This document shows positions 42,120 to 54,487 of a stretch of DNA of 64,000 nt, piece after piece. The stretch comes from Sternotherus odoratus (lineage: Eukaryota; Chordata; Testudines; Kinosternidae). The position numbers and the translations under genes were made by a program. The notes under the pieces were generated by a model. That model saw only the letters and a list, made by a program, of their open reading frames with translations, did not search any database and was not told where the DNA came from. Where the stretch lies: NCBI GenBank assembly GCA_032164245.1, contig JAVMKO010000021.1, positions 12,096,285 through 12,160,284 of the forward strand, read 5' to 3'. Within the stretch, counting starts at the first letter, position 1. Each line of letters opens with the position of its first letter.

Positions 42120-43614
42120 GTGAACCCTTTGCTTACAGGGAAATTTCCCAATGCAAAAATGACTATAGAGTGGTTGTGTGTGCACAGCTCTTTGTTGTGT
42201 AACTGAGCTGTGTACCCCCACAGTTAGATTACACACATATTTTAAATGCTACTGTTCTATTGCTTTTGACAGTCTGGACCAGTTATAAAACTGAGCATAT
42301 TCCATTGCAATCTCCTGGGGGCACAGCCTGTGTTTCAGTGTGTGTTTGTGCAGCGAGTGTGTGTTTGTGCAGCGAGTGTGTGTTTGTGCAGCGCTCAGCA
42401 CAGTGGGGCCTGTAGCAAAGTGATGACTCACCAGTACGGCACCTCCTGCTTGTCATCCAGGGAATTAGATCAACTCCAGCTCCAGAGCACCCTCTGCCTG
42501 CCGGTGTCTCACCTGCCGCTGGCCCCGTGTCCCTCCCAGACCCTGGTGCCCTTTAAGGGTTCTGCCCTAGTGGTACCCCACAGTCTCTGGGTCTCACTTC
42601 CCAGGGGAACCCCCAACCCTCAGTCTAAACCCATCTTGCCTCAGTGGCTACTGCCGGTCAGCATCTAGCCCCACTCACCGATGTAAACTGCAGTCTGTAA
42701 TGGCCACTCATCACTGGCAAGGGGTAGGACCTGCTGCTTTTACCTATACCCAGGCGGTATCTCTGCAGCCCCCACTACCTCCACAGGCCTTCACCAAAGC
42801 CCCAGCTCTGCTCCAGTTCCGGTACCTTCCTCTCAGGCAGCTCGGCCCTTCCCGTTCCAGGGCTAGAGTGCAACTCTTCTCAGCTCCCGCTCCACAGCCC
42901 CTTTTATGAAGGAAAACTGTGGCCAGATTAAGGCAGCCACACCTGTGGTCAGCTCCTCCCTCAGCTGCTCTTAATCCCTTTCCAGGGCTGCTTTTATCCC
43001 CTGTTCTGCGGGGGTGGGGCAGCTGCCCCACTACAGGGCCGTAATCCTGACTGGGGTTTCAGACTCCACACTAGTCTAAGTAATAAATAATAATCTCCAG
43101 CAACCTTCGGAAATCTGGCTGTTGTTCTAGGGTTCGGTTTAAATGGTGCACTTCAATGGCTGTTGGAAAATGCTCTCACTAAATCTGCAGCAGGGATGGG
43201 CTGATGGGAAATCGGACACATCTTGTACTTTGTGTAAGTTCGGTGTAACCCGCTCAGAGTGAGCTGGGACTTGGTGCGACTCCAGTGCAGCAATGGAAGG
43301 GCCTGGACAGTGCAGTTTGCAATCCCAGAGAGAGGGAAACTCCCACCAGAGGGAGGTTGCACAGGGAGAAAAGCACAAGAGGCTTCCCCGGTATTTCCAT
43401 ATACAGGGAGGGGCTGGACAAAGCCAGGTGAACTGCTCGCCTGGGCACAGGAGATGAGGAAGGGGTAACTCTGCATGTTCCTGCTTTGGCAGTCCTAACC
43501 TAGAAGGAAGGTGTGAATGAAATGATGTGTCCTCTCCCTTCATTTTGCATCTGTCTTGTCTAGTTAGATCGAACTGTCGCGTTGTTTCCTGGAACTCCCC
43601 ATCTGGCTGTATCT

Positions 43615-43735
43615 CCTACTTAGATTGGAAGCTGTTTGGGGCAGGGGCTGCCGTTTTGTTCTGTTTGTAAAGCGCCTAGCGCAGCGAAGCCCTGCTCCAT
43701 GACTGGAACTCGTAGGCGCTCATGATAAAGTAAGC
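43615..43735. repeat. amniote interspersed repeat (SINE-like)
   Basis: 'ttagattggaagctgtttgg', 'gtttgtaaagcgcctagcgc' and 'catgactggaactcgtaggc' form a familiar reptile repeat. Family name not assigned. Confidence 0.55.
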
Positions 43736-45174
43736 TCATAGACTGACCCTGACCCCTGCAGCAAGGAACCAGCAGCCTCAGCCTACCCTCGCCGAGTCAA
43801 TGGCAAAATTCCTCTTGGCTTCAATGGGAGCCGGCTTGGGCCCTCGCCATGAGGTGGGAACAAGTGAGGGAGAGTTCAATACCCAGCAAAAGGGGGTAGA
43901 AGGGAGGGCGAACCCCTCATCTTAGAGAGCTGGGCCCTGCCGCGGGAGACGGTGGGCAGTAGGTTCCTACACTACCGCAGACACACAGTGTCACAAACAT
44001 GACCCCCAACATACGCTCTCACACTTTCAACATGTATCGCACCTTCCTCTGAAGCAGCGGGTGCCGGCCACTGTCCGAGACTGGATCCTGTGTCGGATGG
44101 GCCCTGGGTCTCACCCATCCCTGCAGTTCCGACCCTCCTCTGCCTCCACGCAGGGGAGAGCTGAGAACCGCGCCACTGAGACTTATTCTCCCAGGTGCCC
44201 TTAGGGGTTTGTGATGAAACAAGTTCACCAGGAATAGTTGGTAACAATGTGGACGCTTTCTGCTTTCTGTTTTTTTCCCCCAGTTCAACCAGAGCTTCCT
44301 CTGTGATGCTCCTAGCTCAGATCTCAGCCTCTCCCATTGTGTTGCAATCTGTGGGCAGGCGAGTTAGCTGTGTTTACCACTAGCATTTTGCACAGTTGCG
44401 CCTCTTCAGAGGAATAAAGAATCAACATTATACGGACTAGACGGGCGAGGGGCTTTCAGAATGAACTGGAACATAACTGCAAAATACAGCGTGGCCAATC
44501 CAATTTTTCTTAGCAAATGAAACGGATCGGGTGGAAAATAAATACAGCTCCAAAGAACTTTCAGGGGCAGCGTCCTTGAAAAGCATTTTTGGACAGAGGG
44601 CGGGGAGAGGAATTGAGGAGCACCTGCAGAGATCAGGCCTTTATACCTCTGCATCCCTCTCTTCCCTCCCCTAAATGCCATCTTTAATAGAAATAAATTA
44701 GAATAAATGATCAGCCTTTGCCTCCTAAAGACAGGTGGCAGAGTAATATTAAAAGAAAGGAATAAAAATTCATTTAATGAGCATTGTTAATTAAACCTGG
44801 AAATCAAAGAGGACGGAGTTGTGGGAATTCAGAGGGAAAATGAAAATGAAGGGAGCTGTAGCTCCGGGCGGGAAGAGTGGAATTAAATTAAATGTAATGT
44901 GGGATTCTGTTTGTTAATGTCTATCGCACATCACAGTGTATTACAGTTTAGGCTAAAGTGTTTCTTCTCTGCTCATGCACAAATGACACCCTGCCAGGAA
45001 TGGGAACTGCTGCACAGCAGCGGACAGTCTGGTCCTAGCAAAGACTTGGTTGCTGTTTATTAGGTATAAGGCGGTAAGACCGAAAGAGACCAACGTCCCA
45101 TTGTGCCAGGTGATGAACAAACCGAGACCAGGAAACTGTCTGCAGCACTGACCATCCAAAGAGACAAAGGGCGG

Positions 45175-45295
45175 GGAGAGGAAACTGAGGCACAGAGCAG
45201 GGGAGTGGCTTGCCCAAGGTCTGTGACAGAGCTGGGAAGAGAACCCAGGTGTCCTGGGCCAGGGCTCTAACCACAGGCCTACGGTGGCTTGGAGG
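45175..45295. repeat. MIR SINE relic, reverse
   Basis: 'gaggaaactgaggcacagag', 'ttgcccaaggtctgtgacag' and 'cagggctctaaccacaggcc' are the MIR consensus in reverse. Confidence 0.75.
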
Positions 45296-45678
45296 GAAGG
45301 AAAATATCAAGAATCTTTAGGGTGAAGTGTGGGGAAAGGGTTGCTCAGTTCCCACCGTTCAGCAGAGCAGGGGGGGGAGGTTGACACCTCACTCAATAAA
45401 CTGAGCTGGAGGAGGGGGAGCCCGGCACCTTCCCCTGGCCCATCCCCCTCCTCATCTTGGGGCGCAGGCTGGAGGGGGAATTTCAGGTGCTGCGGGCAAG
45501 GGAGCAAAGGGCAGATGGCAGGAGATGGATTTGGTAAGGGAAGCGGCTGGGCGTGCCCCCATCTACCCTGCCGCAGGCCTGTCCACACGGGAAGGGACCT
45601 CACGCCTCTTTCTAGGGACTGGGTCCGTTCATATGTGATGCACTGGGAGCATCTTTTAGAACGGAGCTCTCCTTCTAC

Positions 45679-46846
45679 ACCCCCCACCCCCACACCAACA
45701 TACCGCAACACACACTCACCCCCGACACCACAACACACACAAACACACACAAACCCCAACACACACTCCCCCATATCCCTCAACACACTTACCACACACA
45801 ACCCCAACACACACTCACCCAATTCCACACAAACCCCAACACACACTCCCCCATATCCCTCAACACACTCACCCACCCCCACACACCACAACACACACAA
45901 CCCCAACACACACTCACCCCCCAGACATACCCCAACACACACTCACCCCCACCCACACTCAACCCCCACACACCACAACACACACAACCCCAACACACAC
46001 TCACCCCCCAGACATACCCCAACACACACTCACCCCCACCCACACTCAACCCCCACACACCACAACACACACAACCCCCCACACATTCCAGCACACACTC
46101 CCCCCAGACATACCCCAACACAACACACACAATCCCCACACACTCCGTCACACCCCTCAACACACTCACACCCCCAGACATACCCCAACACACAACCCCA
46201 ACACACACCACAACACACTCTCCTCACCCTCTCAACACACACTCCCCATACACACACACCACAACACACAACCCCAACACACACTCCCCCACATCCCCAA
46301 CACAGGCAATCCCAACACACACTCCCCCACCCCTTCAACACACACTTGCTCCAGACATACCCCAACACACACTCACCCCCACAACACAACACACACAACC
46401 TCACACACACTAACTCCCCAGACTTACCCTAACACACACACACTCACCCCCCTTACCCCAACCCCCCCAACCCCCTCCGACTTACCCTAACACACACACA
46501 CTCACCCCCCTTACCCCAACCCCCCCAACCCCCTCCCAACTCCCCCCGACTTACCCTAACACACACTCCCCCACCCCTTCAACACACACTTGCTCCAGAC
46601 ATACCCCAACACACACTCACCCCCACAACACAACACACACAACCTCACACACACTAACTCCCCAGACTTACCCTAACACACACACACTCACCCCCCTTAC
46701 CCCAACCCCCCCAACCCCCTCCCAACTCCCCCCGACTTACCCTAACACACACACACTCACCCCCCTTACCCCAATCCCCCCAACCCCCCCAACCCCCTCC
46801 CAACTCCCCCCGACTTACCCTAACACACACTCTCCCCTCCCCCTCA
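45679..46846. repeat. CA-rich tandem array with higher-order repeats
   Basis: About 1.17 kb almost free of G on the plus strand, built from CAACACACACTCACCCCC-type words with AGACATACC and GACTTACCCTAAC spacers. A block starting at 46321 recurs at 46565 (offset 244 bp). Another, at about 45902-45984, recurs directly after itself. Long open frames on both strands come from the low complexity. Confidence 0.9.
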
Positions 46847-47649
46847 GAGAATGGATTGAAGGTTTCTCATTCTGCCCTCTCCTGGGTCCAGGCCCGATCG
46901 ATTCCCGCGGCCGGAGGGCACCGGCCGGGCCCAGGGTCCCCTCAAGCGCCGGTCTCCGCGGAGGGCGGATTTACCTGACCCCGGATTCGAGCCGGCGAGA
47001 AACCCGAGCGCGGGGGGGACGGGCTGGGGGGTCTTTGCCTTTAGTCCGGTTCCTGACACGGCTCCTCCCGCCCCCGCCAGGGTCTCTGCAAAGTTTCCGA
47101 GGCGCTGGGAGATCCCGGAGTCAAAACCGCGCTGCGCGCCCTGCGGCGCAATATTCAAACCCGCCCAACTGCGCCTGCCCCCGAATTGGGTCAGGGCTGG
47201 ACATGAAACCTGCGAGGGGCGGCGGGTTTCCCGGACCTGCCCTTCGCTGGCCGGGCCCTAGAGCTTGAATCCCCCGCCCCGACCGCCGGCGGGGCTGGAA
47301 AAGCGGCCCGGGGGACGGAGGGAGCCGGAGAAGAGTTTGGCTCGTTGGATGGTTGGATCCATTTCTGCACGAAAGCGCGAAAATGCACTGGAAAGCCGGG
47401 ACCGTGAAGGAAGAACAGCGGTACCCGCAGGTAGGGCCCGGGCGGGGGGTTGAGGGTGCGTTTGCGGGTCCCCCCCGGCTCCAGCCTGGCCGGACTCCGC
47501 TCTTCAAACCTCGCCGCTGTCAGGGGCGGGGGAAGCGCCTTTCTGCCCGAAGGAGAGGGGGTGGGGAAGGGAAACGCCGCGTGGGGAAAGACCCCGAAAT
47601 AGTCTGGTGTTCTGGGGATCTCTTCAAGTCTGTTGTGTAACAACAACAC

Positions 47650-47759
<110 letters not shown>

Positions 47760-48520
47760 TCCGCAATCCAGGAGCCGCGGGGACGGGACATTTTGCTAAC
47801 GCGCAAAAAGGAACGGGAGGGATCAGACTTTTGTTTGCAATCCGGCTTTTCCCCCCCCCCCCCCGCCCCTCTCTTGGGGGCTCCCGGGACCCTGGGCGCT
47901 GCCCCTGAAGCACCGACAGCAAAGGGCCCGTCAGTTCCCGGCACTTCGTGGCTGCGAGGGAGAGAAGCCGCCGGCGCATCTGTCTGGACAGTAAATTCCT
48001 GTCACCGGCGCCCCGAGGACCGGGACTTTCCCCCGCGGGGCTTCAGGGTTCAACCCGCGAGGTCTCCGGCCAGGGAGACACGCCGGGGCCTCTTGTCTCC
48101 CGATCCTTTCCCACTCCGCAATAAACAGCTTCGTTCCCCGCTTCCCCACTCGCGCCCCGGGGACGAGGTTTGCCCGTTTCCTGCGTGTGCGCGGTGCGGC
48201 GGGAGGCGGGAGAAGCGCAAAGGCCGGGGGCGCTCGGGGACGGGTTGGGGGGGGGGACCGGGGAAGGGGGCTCTGCTGCGGGCGGGCTGTCTGGGGCTGG
48301 TCACGCAGGGTTGTGTATTTGGGAGGGATGCGGGGGCACGCGCCGGGGTACCCCCTGAGGGTTATTGCGCGGGGTGTTTGTGTGTGCGCTGCAGGGAGAT
48401 AGTTGTGTTCGTTTGTGGGTATTCATCGCACCGGGTGTGTCTGTGATGCGGACACTATTTGTGTAGCGATAGAGCCGTGTGTGTGTGCAGCCATCCCCTG
48501 ATAATGGCCTGGCTAGAGGG

Positions 48521-48544
48521 GTGTGTGTGTGTGTGTGTGTGTGT
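48521..48544. repeat. (GT)12 microsatellite in a wider GTGTG-rich stretch
   Basis: 12 perfect units, within about 48.36-48.97 kb where 'gtgtgtgcagatcc'-like words are repeated irregularly (for example 48780-48960). Confidence 0.85.
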
Positions 48545-48779
48545 TAACACACGTCTGTACATTGCTCTAGTGGGGGTGTCATTATCTTTCGGGGGGGGGG
48601 GCTGTGGATAATTCTAAAGACAGACACGTATTGATGTGTCCAGCTCTGGGGAGAGAGATTCGTGTGTCTGCTACAGGCAGCTAACGAGATCTCGGCGTGT
48701 GTCGCTGTCTAGACATCCGAGGAGTTAGACACGTCCGTGTGGAGCTATAGAGATCGATTGGGTCGTGTGTGTGAATGGC

Positions 48780-48965
48780 CGTGTGTGTGTGCAGATACTT
48801 GTGTGTGGTTTTGTACAGGGATCCATTTGTGTGTGCGCGCGCAGAGACTTGTGTGTGGTTTTGTACAGATCCCTGCCTGTGTGTGCGTGTGCAGATCCGT
48901 GTGTGAGGTTGTGTGCAGATCCGTGTGTGTGTCCTGATCCGTGTGTGTGCACATCTGGTGGGTGG
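48780..48965. repeat. degenerate GTGTG..GCAGAT tandem region
   Basis: Imperfect units such as 'acttgtgtgtggttttgtac' followed by 'agatcc' occur twice (about 48797 and 48848) and continue as 'gtgtgtgtgcagatccgtgt' variants. Looks like a decaying minisatellite. Confidence 0.6.
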
Positions 48966-49156
48966 GGTTTTGTACAGATGCGCACACACACGGATCTAAC
49001 CTGGCACCTCTCCGAGATCCAAATTCCAGGTCTCCTGATTTTATCGCTCAGGATTTGCGGACGGACTTGGGAGCGCAGCTTAGCGATGGATTTCGCATGG
49101 GGGGTGCGTGTCCTCCAGTTATTTCGTTGGTTTAAATTCACACAGACCCCCCCCCT

Positions 49157-49157
<1 letters not shown>

Positions 49158-49216
<59 letters not shown>
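49158..49216. repeat. (CA)29 microsatellite
   Basis: About 29 uninterrupted CA units. Confidence 0.95.
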
Positions 49217-49219
<3 letters not shown>

Positions 49220-49621
49220 TACCTCCCCCCAGCTCTCGCTCAGCACTGGCCGGGGCCGCAAAACCACAAACACCTGCAGGCGGGACCGGGCCGGCCTGCG
49301 CCCTGGGCAGAGACCCCGCTAGCCCGGCTCCGCAGAGCTCCCCCCAGCCTGGGCCCCGGAGGGTCTGGATGAGCCGGGGTACTGTCCAAAATAGTACCCG
49401 GGACTCGTTAGCGCCCGGCGCTCCCCGGCCAGGCTCCTTGCCCCGGGGCCGGAGGTGCGGGGAAGCCGGCGGATTTCAGCCGCTGCAGATTTCTTTCCCC
49501 GGCCAGGGGCTCAGGGAGCTGGAGTCCGGGGCTGCTGTGGAGTTTCCTGCTTCTTTGGATTCTGCCATTTCGAGGTTAATTCCAAATACATTTCACCCCC
49601 CGCCCCCACGGGGGGCCGTGC

Positions 49622-50540
49622 TGGGCGCAGGAGGAGTCGCTTTGCGCTGGGTTAGGGGCGCAGGAGGAGTCGCTTTGCGCTGGGTTGGGGGCGCAGGAGG
49701 AGTCGCTTTGCGCTGGGTTGGGGCGCAGGAGGAGTCGCTTTGCGCTGGGTTGGGGCGCAGGAGGAGTCGCTTTGCGCTGGGTTGGGGGCGCAGGAGGAGT
49801 CGCTTTGCGCTGGGTTAGGGGCGCAGGAGGAGTCGCTTTGCGCTGGGTTAGGGGCGCAGGAGGAGTCGCTTTGCGCTGGGTTGGGGGCGCAGGAGGAGTC
49901 GCTTTGCGCTGGGTTGGGGGCGCAGGAGGAGTCGCTTTGCGCTGGGTTGGGGGCGCAGGAGGAGTCGCTTTGCGCTGGGTTGGGGGCGCAGGAGGAGTCG
50001 CTTTGCGCTGGGTTGGGGGCGCAGGAGGAGTCGCTTTGCGCTGGGTTGGGGGCGCAGGAGGAGTCGCTTTGCGCTGGGTTGGGGGCGCAGGAGGAGTCGC
50101 TTTGCGCTGGGTTGGGGGCGCAGGAGGAGTCGCTTTGCGCTGGGTTAGGGGCGCAGGAGGAGTCGCTTTGCGTTGGGTTGGGGGCGCAGGAGGAGTCGCT
50201 TTGCGCTGGGTTAGGGGCGCAGGAGGAGTCGCTTTGCGCTGGGTTGGGGCGCAGGAGGAGTCGCTTTGCGCTGGGTTGGGGCGCAGGAGGAGTCGCTTTG
50301 CGCTGGGTTGGGGCGCAGGAGGAGTCGCTTTGCGCTGGGTAGGGGGCGCAGGAGGAGTCGCTTTGCGTTGGGTTAGGGGCGCAGGAGGAGTCGCTTTGCG
50401 CTGGGTTGGGGCGCAGGAGGAGTCACTTTGCGCTGGGTTAGGGGCGCAGGAGGAGTCGCTTTGCGCTGGGTTAGGGGCGCAGGAGGAGTCGCTTTGCGCT
50501 GGGTTGGGGCGCAGGAGGAGTCGCTTTGCGCTGGGTTGGG
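49622..50540. repeat. 33-bp minisatellite, about 28 copies
   Basis: Unit: GGGGGCGCAGGAGGAGTC followed by GCTTTGCGCTGGGTT (33 bp), with 32-bp variants having one G fewer and variants ending TTAGGGG. I counted 28 occurrences of the gagtcgctttgcg core (three carry single substitutions). It ends about 1.1 kb before the TFAP2E ATG. Because 33 is a multiple of 3, long open frames appear on both strands; these are not genes. Confidence 0.95.
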
Positions 50541-51380
50541 GGGGGAGTCGATTGATTTCCGAGGCGGCTCCTGGGAGTTTCGCTTTTCTAAACCCCTTGC
50601 TCGGGCTGATAAACGGAAACCTTCGGGCAACACGAATGTTTCCTTTAAACCGACCCACCTGGGCCCAGGCGTCCGCCCTCCCCCGCCCCGCCGCTCTGAG
50701 CCCTTTGAAACGGTTCTTTGCTCCAGCCCCGGGACTCGGCGCCGGCACCAGCGGATTGGAGCGGGCGGGGGGACCGGCATTTCCAACGCGTTTCGCAGCC
50801 TGCCTGGGAGTTCCCGAGCTGCGGGCCGGGCTGTGAACCGCGGGGACTGTTCGTTATAAACGGGTCCGCGCTCAACACAAACGTGCAAGAAACGGACCCC
50901 CTGGAAAGCTGACCACCCCCCCCCCCCGGGAAAGGCGCAAACATCCGGCAAAGGGAGCAGGAGAAATTAACCCCGCAGTGGTCCCGATCCAGAGCGGGGA
51001 ATGGTGAATGGGGTTAAAATCCCCCTGGATTTTCCGCGCACTCTCCTTGGTGGGGACCGGGACGGGGACGGGGGGGTCAGCGACAAAGAGGCAAATCTGC
51101 TCTTCAACCCCCCCCCCCCCAAGAACAATCCTAAGAACAAATTTGATTTTCGCCCAACGGTTTTTCTCTCTAAGTATTTGTGGGTTTCGATCCAGAGTCC
51201 TTCCCGTGGGAACGGACTGACATGGGCATTTTCAAAGACTCTGCCCCCGCGCGCAGGGGTTGTTTGACCAGAAAAGAGACGCGAACCGCTCCCCCGGCCG
51301 CGAAAGAATAATCCCCCCAAAGCCGAGCGGGCGGCTCTGTCTCTTTAAGGCGCGCTCCCGGCGCGGCCCGCGCGCCCCCG

Positions 51381-51621
51381 GCTCTATAACTGGAGTGCAT
51401 GGAGTTGGTCCGGGCTCAGAGGAGCCGGGAGTGGGCGATGGGAACCAGCTGAGACACTTTGGACTCTTCGGGCGCTGGAGGAACAAAGCCGCCCGCCCGA
51501 GCGGGGATTTCCCTCCATGGAGCCGCTGGGCCGGGCCCGAGTTTAAGGGATTGTTCCCGGGTTTCTTTTCCTCTCCACGGCTCGGCTGGGCCCCCTCCTG
51601 GAGGGTCCCCCCCCCGCACAG
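51381..51621 (+). promoter_or_regulatory. TFAP2E: TFAP2E core promoter and 5' leader
   Basis: A TATAA at 51385-51389 (gctcTATAAct) follows a GC-rich stretch and 'ctctttaaggcgcg', putting a start site near 51415. The leader then holds two short upstream ORFs: 51438-51452 (four codons plus stop) and 51517-51546 (nine codons plus stop), both ending before the main ATG. The TATA assignment is inference. Confidence 0.5.
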
Positions 51622-51648
51622 ATGTTAGTTCACACTTATTCCGCTATG
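51622..51648 (+). CDS. TFAP2E: TFAP2E exon 1 coding part
   Basis: Nine codons, MLVHTYSAM, followed directly by a consensus donor 'gtaagt'. This tiny coding exon matches human AP-2 epsilon exactly over the nine residues. The start context has C at -3, so it is not strong. Confidence 0.95.
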
Positions 51649-54487
51649 GTAAGTTGGGGGGGGGGGGTCGCGCGCCACTGGTCCAAGGCGCACCCCAGAG
51701 AAGTGTAATGGGGGCGACCTGCCCCCCCCCGGGAGCAGGGACTTGCCCCCCCCGGCTGTCCGCGCTCGCTGGGGTGTTTCCCCCCGGGGAGAGGGACGGG
51801 AGGTCGGCAGGGGGTTGCAGGCTGGCGCGGGGACCTCTCCGGGGCCGAGCGGATTCCTCGCCCCGGGCCGGCGCTGGAGCCGCGGGCTCTGCCCGGGACT
51901 TGGGGACTTTCTCTGGGAAGCCGGGTGGCCCTGGAGCCGGGCGCCCGCCGGGGAGGCGAGGGAGCCGGGCCCCCAGCTCCGCCTGACCGGCCGCTTGCTT
52001 CTCTCTCTGCCTCCGCAGGACCGCCCCGACGGGCTGAACGGGACCTCGACCGGCGGCCGCCTCTCGCAGCTCTCCTCCCTCAACCAGGCGGCTTATTCCT
52101 CGGCTCCCCCGCTCTGCCACACGCCGGCCTCGGACTTCCAGCCCCCCTACTTCCCGCCGCCCTACCCGCAGCCCCCCATGCCCTACGCGCAGAGCCAGGA
52201 GGCCGGCTACCCGCACCTGGGGGACCCGTACAGCGCCATCAACCCGCTCCACCAGCACCAGCAGCCCGGCTGGCACTCGCAGCGGGCCCGGCAGGAGGAA
52301 GCCGGGCTGCTGTCCCAGAGCCACCGGGCGCTGAGCCTGGATCCCCGCCGGGACTACCCGGGGGTCCCCCGCCTGCTGCACGGGCTGGCCGAGGCGGGCC
52401 ACGGCCTTGGAGACGGGCCGCTGGGCCTCCCCGGACTCGGACATCCCAGCCTCGAGGACATCCAGGTACCCGTCGGGCTCCGGAGCGGCCCGGGCTGTGT
52501 CATGACCCCAGGCCCGCCAGGCGGGGGGGTTGGGGGCCCCGGGAGGCCGCGCTGGCGGGGAGCGAGCGGCCTTTCTCCGGCCGGGGTCACTGCGTCCCCC
52601 CAGATCCCCAGTGGCCGCGCCAAACCCGGAGCCCCTCGTCCGGTTGGCAGTTGGGGGGGGTCCCCCGCGTAGGCCCGGGCTGTGCCTAGCCCTGTGGAGC
52701 GGACTTTCCGGGGGAGCCCCGGGGGGGAGGGGTGTGGAACGAAGCGATTCACACGGGCTGGGGGTTAATGTAAAGTGGGGGGGGGGGAGAAGCTGTTCCC
52801 CGGGGTCACTTCATCCCGACGCGGCCCCTCGCGGCCCGGTCAAAGGCGCCATCCCGAGAGTGAAACCAAAAATGCCCGGCCGGCCCCTCCGAGCCGAAAA
52901 GCCGCTGGAGTCCGTCGGGACAGGCGGGGGGAGATTTGGGACCGTCCCACTCAGGCTGGGGAGATGGGTCAGGTTCCGACAGGCCGGGTTCGCTTCTAAA
53001 AGGGCGACTCTCCTTCGCCCCCTTCCCCCCTTCGTTTTCGATGCTGCTTCGTTAAAAAAACAACAACAAAATGACGGGCCCGAGGGAAGGCGAGACTCGG
53101 AATTGGGGTTTTGGGTCGTGGGGAGGATCGAGGGAGACGTTTCTATTTCAAAACGGTCCGACAGAGACTCACGTCGTTGTGTTACAAATGTGCGATTGTC
53201 TTGGTGGTTGGGTCTTTGCAGTAAATTCTGGATTTGCTGCAAATTCTCCTTCCCAATCGCTTTCCCCGACTTTCCGCTCGGATCCTTCCCTCTCTTGTCC
53301 CGTCAAGAAACTAGATTCCCTGTGCGATCCAGAAACGGTTCTAACTTTCGAGCCGGGCGATGGCTCCCGGCTTGTTTTCATTCGCTATCGTGATATTAGC
53401 CGCAGAAGGACCCCGGGGAATGGCGGCGCAGAGTTATTTACAAAACATCATTTAACCGCTGAAAAGAGGGAGCAAAATATTCTCCTCGTTCGACAGGCCA
53501 GAAATCGAGACGGGCCCTTTAGTTTGATTCAATTCGATGCCGGCGATGCTTGTACCGGAGCCGACACACATTTACCAAAGAGCACAGGGGGAGAATTTGT
53601 ACCGCGCTCCCAAGTGGATCGAATTAGTTCAAGTTGTATTTTCGTATCATTTGATTTCTTTACCACGTGGAGCGTGTGGCTAGCAGAGGGGAAGGAGTTT
53701 TGTAGAGAACTTCAATGACTTAAACCGGCCCGTGTCGTGTTTTTTGTTAATATGCGTGTGCTTTTCCTTCGGGATTTGTCAACTCCTCTCTAGCAAAGGA
53801 AACACGGAGAAAGAAACATTCTGCGCGCAGAATAGCAAAGCGCCCGGAACAAGATTTAATCCCCAGCTCAAACGATCTGATTTGTTTCCAGTTTAAGGGA
53901 AAATCTTTGCCATTAACAAAAGTTGCTCCAATACAAAATATTTCCTCGCCTCTCTGGTCCTGGGACCAACGGCTAGAATCGCACTGCGAATAACCGAGTC
54001 CCCCGGCCTCTCCGATCTCGGGATATTGTTGTTTGTCTGCGCTCAGGGGCAAATGCAAACTCCCCGCTTTTCCCCCTTAACCAGGAATTAGCTCGGGAGT
54101 TACTGGAACGAGCGAGGCTATAAATTCGACCGCGCAAGTCTGGTGTCAACGCTAGATTTTGCCCTCTGTAAAAATTGAATCCTAAAGTAGGTTTAAACGT
54201 ATCTCAGGAAATAACCCGGGGTGACTATTCCGAGGCGCTGCACGAATCCATCAGCAAGTCCAGGGTTTGCAGGAACTCGTTTATCTCCTTCGATCTGGGT
54301 TTAAAGAAAAGCCCCGGGGAGCCTAGAGCCCCGCTGGTCGGGGGGTGGATGTGGCCCATTTAAAAACGGAGAGACCCCCCCCGGTTCTGCACTAGGAAAG
54401 CAGCACCCTAATATCGGTGCCTTGCGTGTTTTCAGGCGGTGGATGACGCTGGGCTGAATTTACTGGACCAGTCGGTGATCAAGAAAG
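51622..54487 (+). CDS. TFAP2E: transcription factor AP-2 epsilon, exons 1-3 (5' part)
   Basis: Sequence-specific nuclear activator of the AP-2 family; AP-2 epsilon is known from olfactory bulb, skin and cartilage. Exons 51622-51648, 52019-52465 and 54436-54487 join in phases 0, 0 and 1 to give residues 1-175. Exon 1 encodes MLVHTYSAM, the AP-2 epsilon start. Exon 2 carries the proline- and tyrosine-rich activation domain with the AP-2 PY motif [11 protein letters not shown] (about 49-59). Exon 3 encodes [17 protein letters not shown], the conserved AP-2 exon-3 peptide. Exon 4 and the basic helix-span-helix DNA-binding and dimerization part were not found up to position 64000 and lie to the right. 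The paralogue choice rests on the exon 1 peptide, LDPRRDY/LLHGLA and the NCDN neighbour. Confidence 0.95.
52019..52465 (+). CDS. TFAP2E: TFAP2E exon 2: activation domain
   Basis: 447 nt, acceptor 'gcctccgcag', donor 'gtaccc', phase 0 at both ends, residues 10-158. Order: [28 protein letters not shown], the PY motif at 51-58, a His/Gln-rich stretch, [20 protein letters not shown] and [14 protein letters not shown]. The alanine runs of mammalian AP-2 epsilon are absent. Confidence 0.95.
54436..54487 (+). CDS. TFAP2E: TFAP2E exon 3
   Basis: 52 nt, the usual size of AP-2 exon 3, acceptor 'gtgttttcag', donor 'gtaagg', phase 0 to 1. It encodes [17 protein letters not shown], which matches the family peptide closely. 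Confidence 0.95.

Noticed and set aside
45307..46432. Long His/Thr/Pro-rich and Cys/Val/Gly-rich open frames
   Set aside because: Low-complexity translations of the CA-rich array on the two strands.
49576..50836. Long open frames (over 380 codons) on both strands with 11-residue repeats
   Set aside because: They are translations of the 33-bp minisatellite. Frames stay open because the unit is a multiple of three, and no start context, splice context or homology supports a gene.
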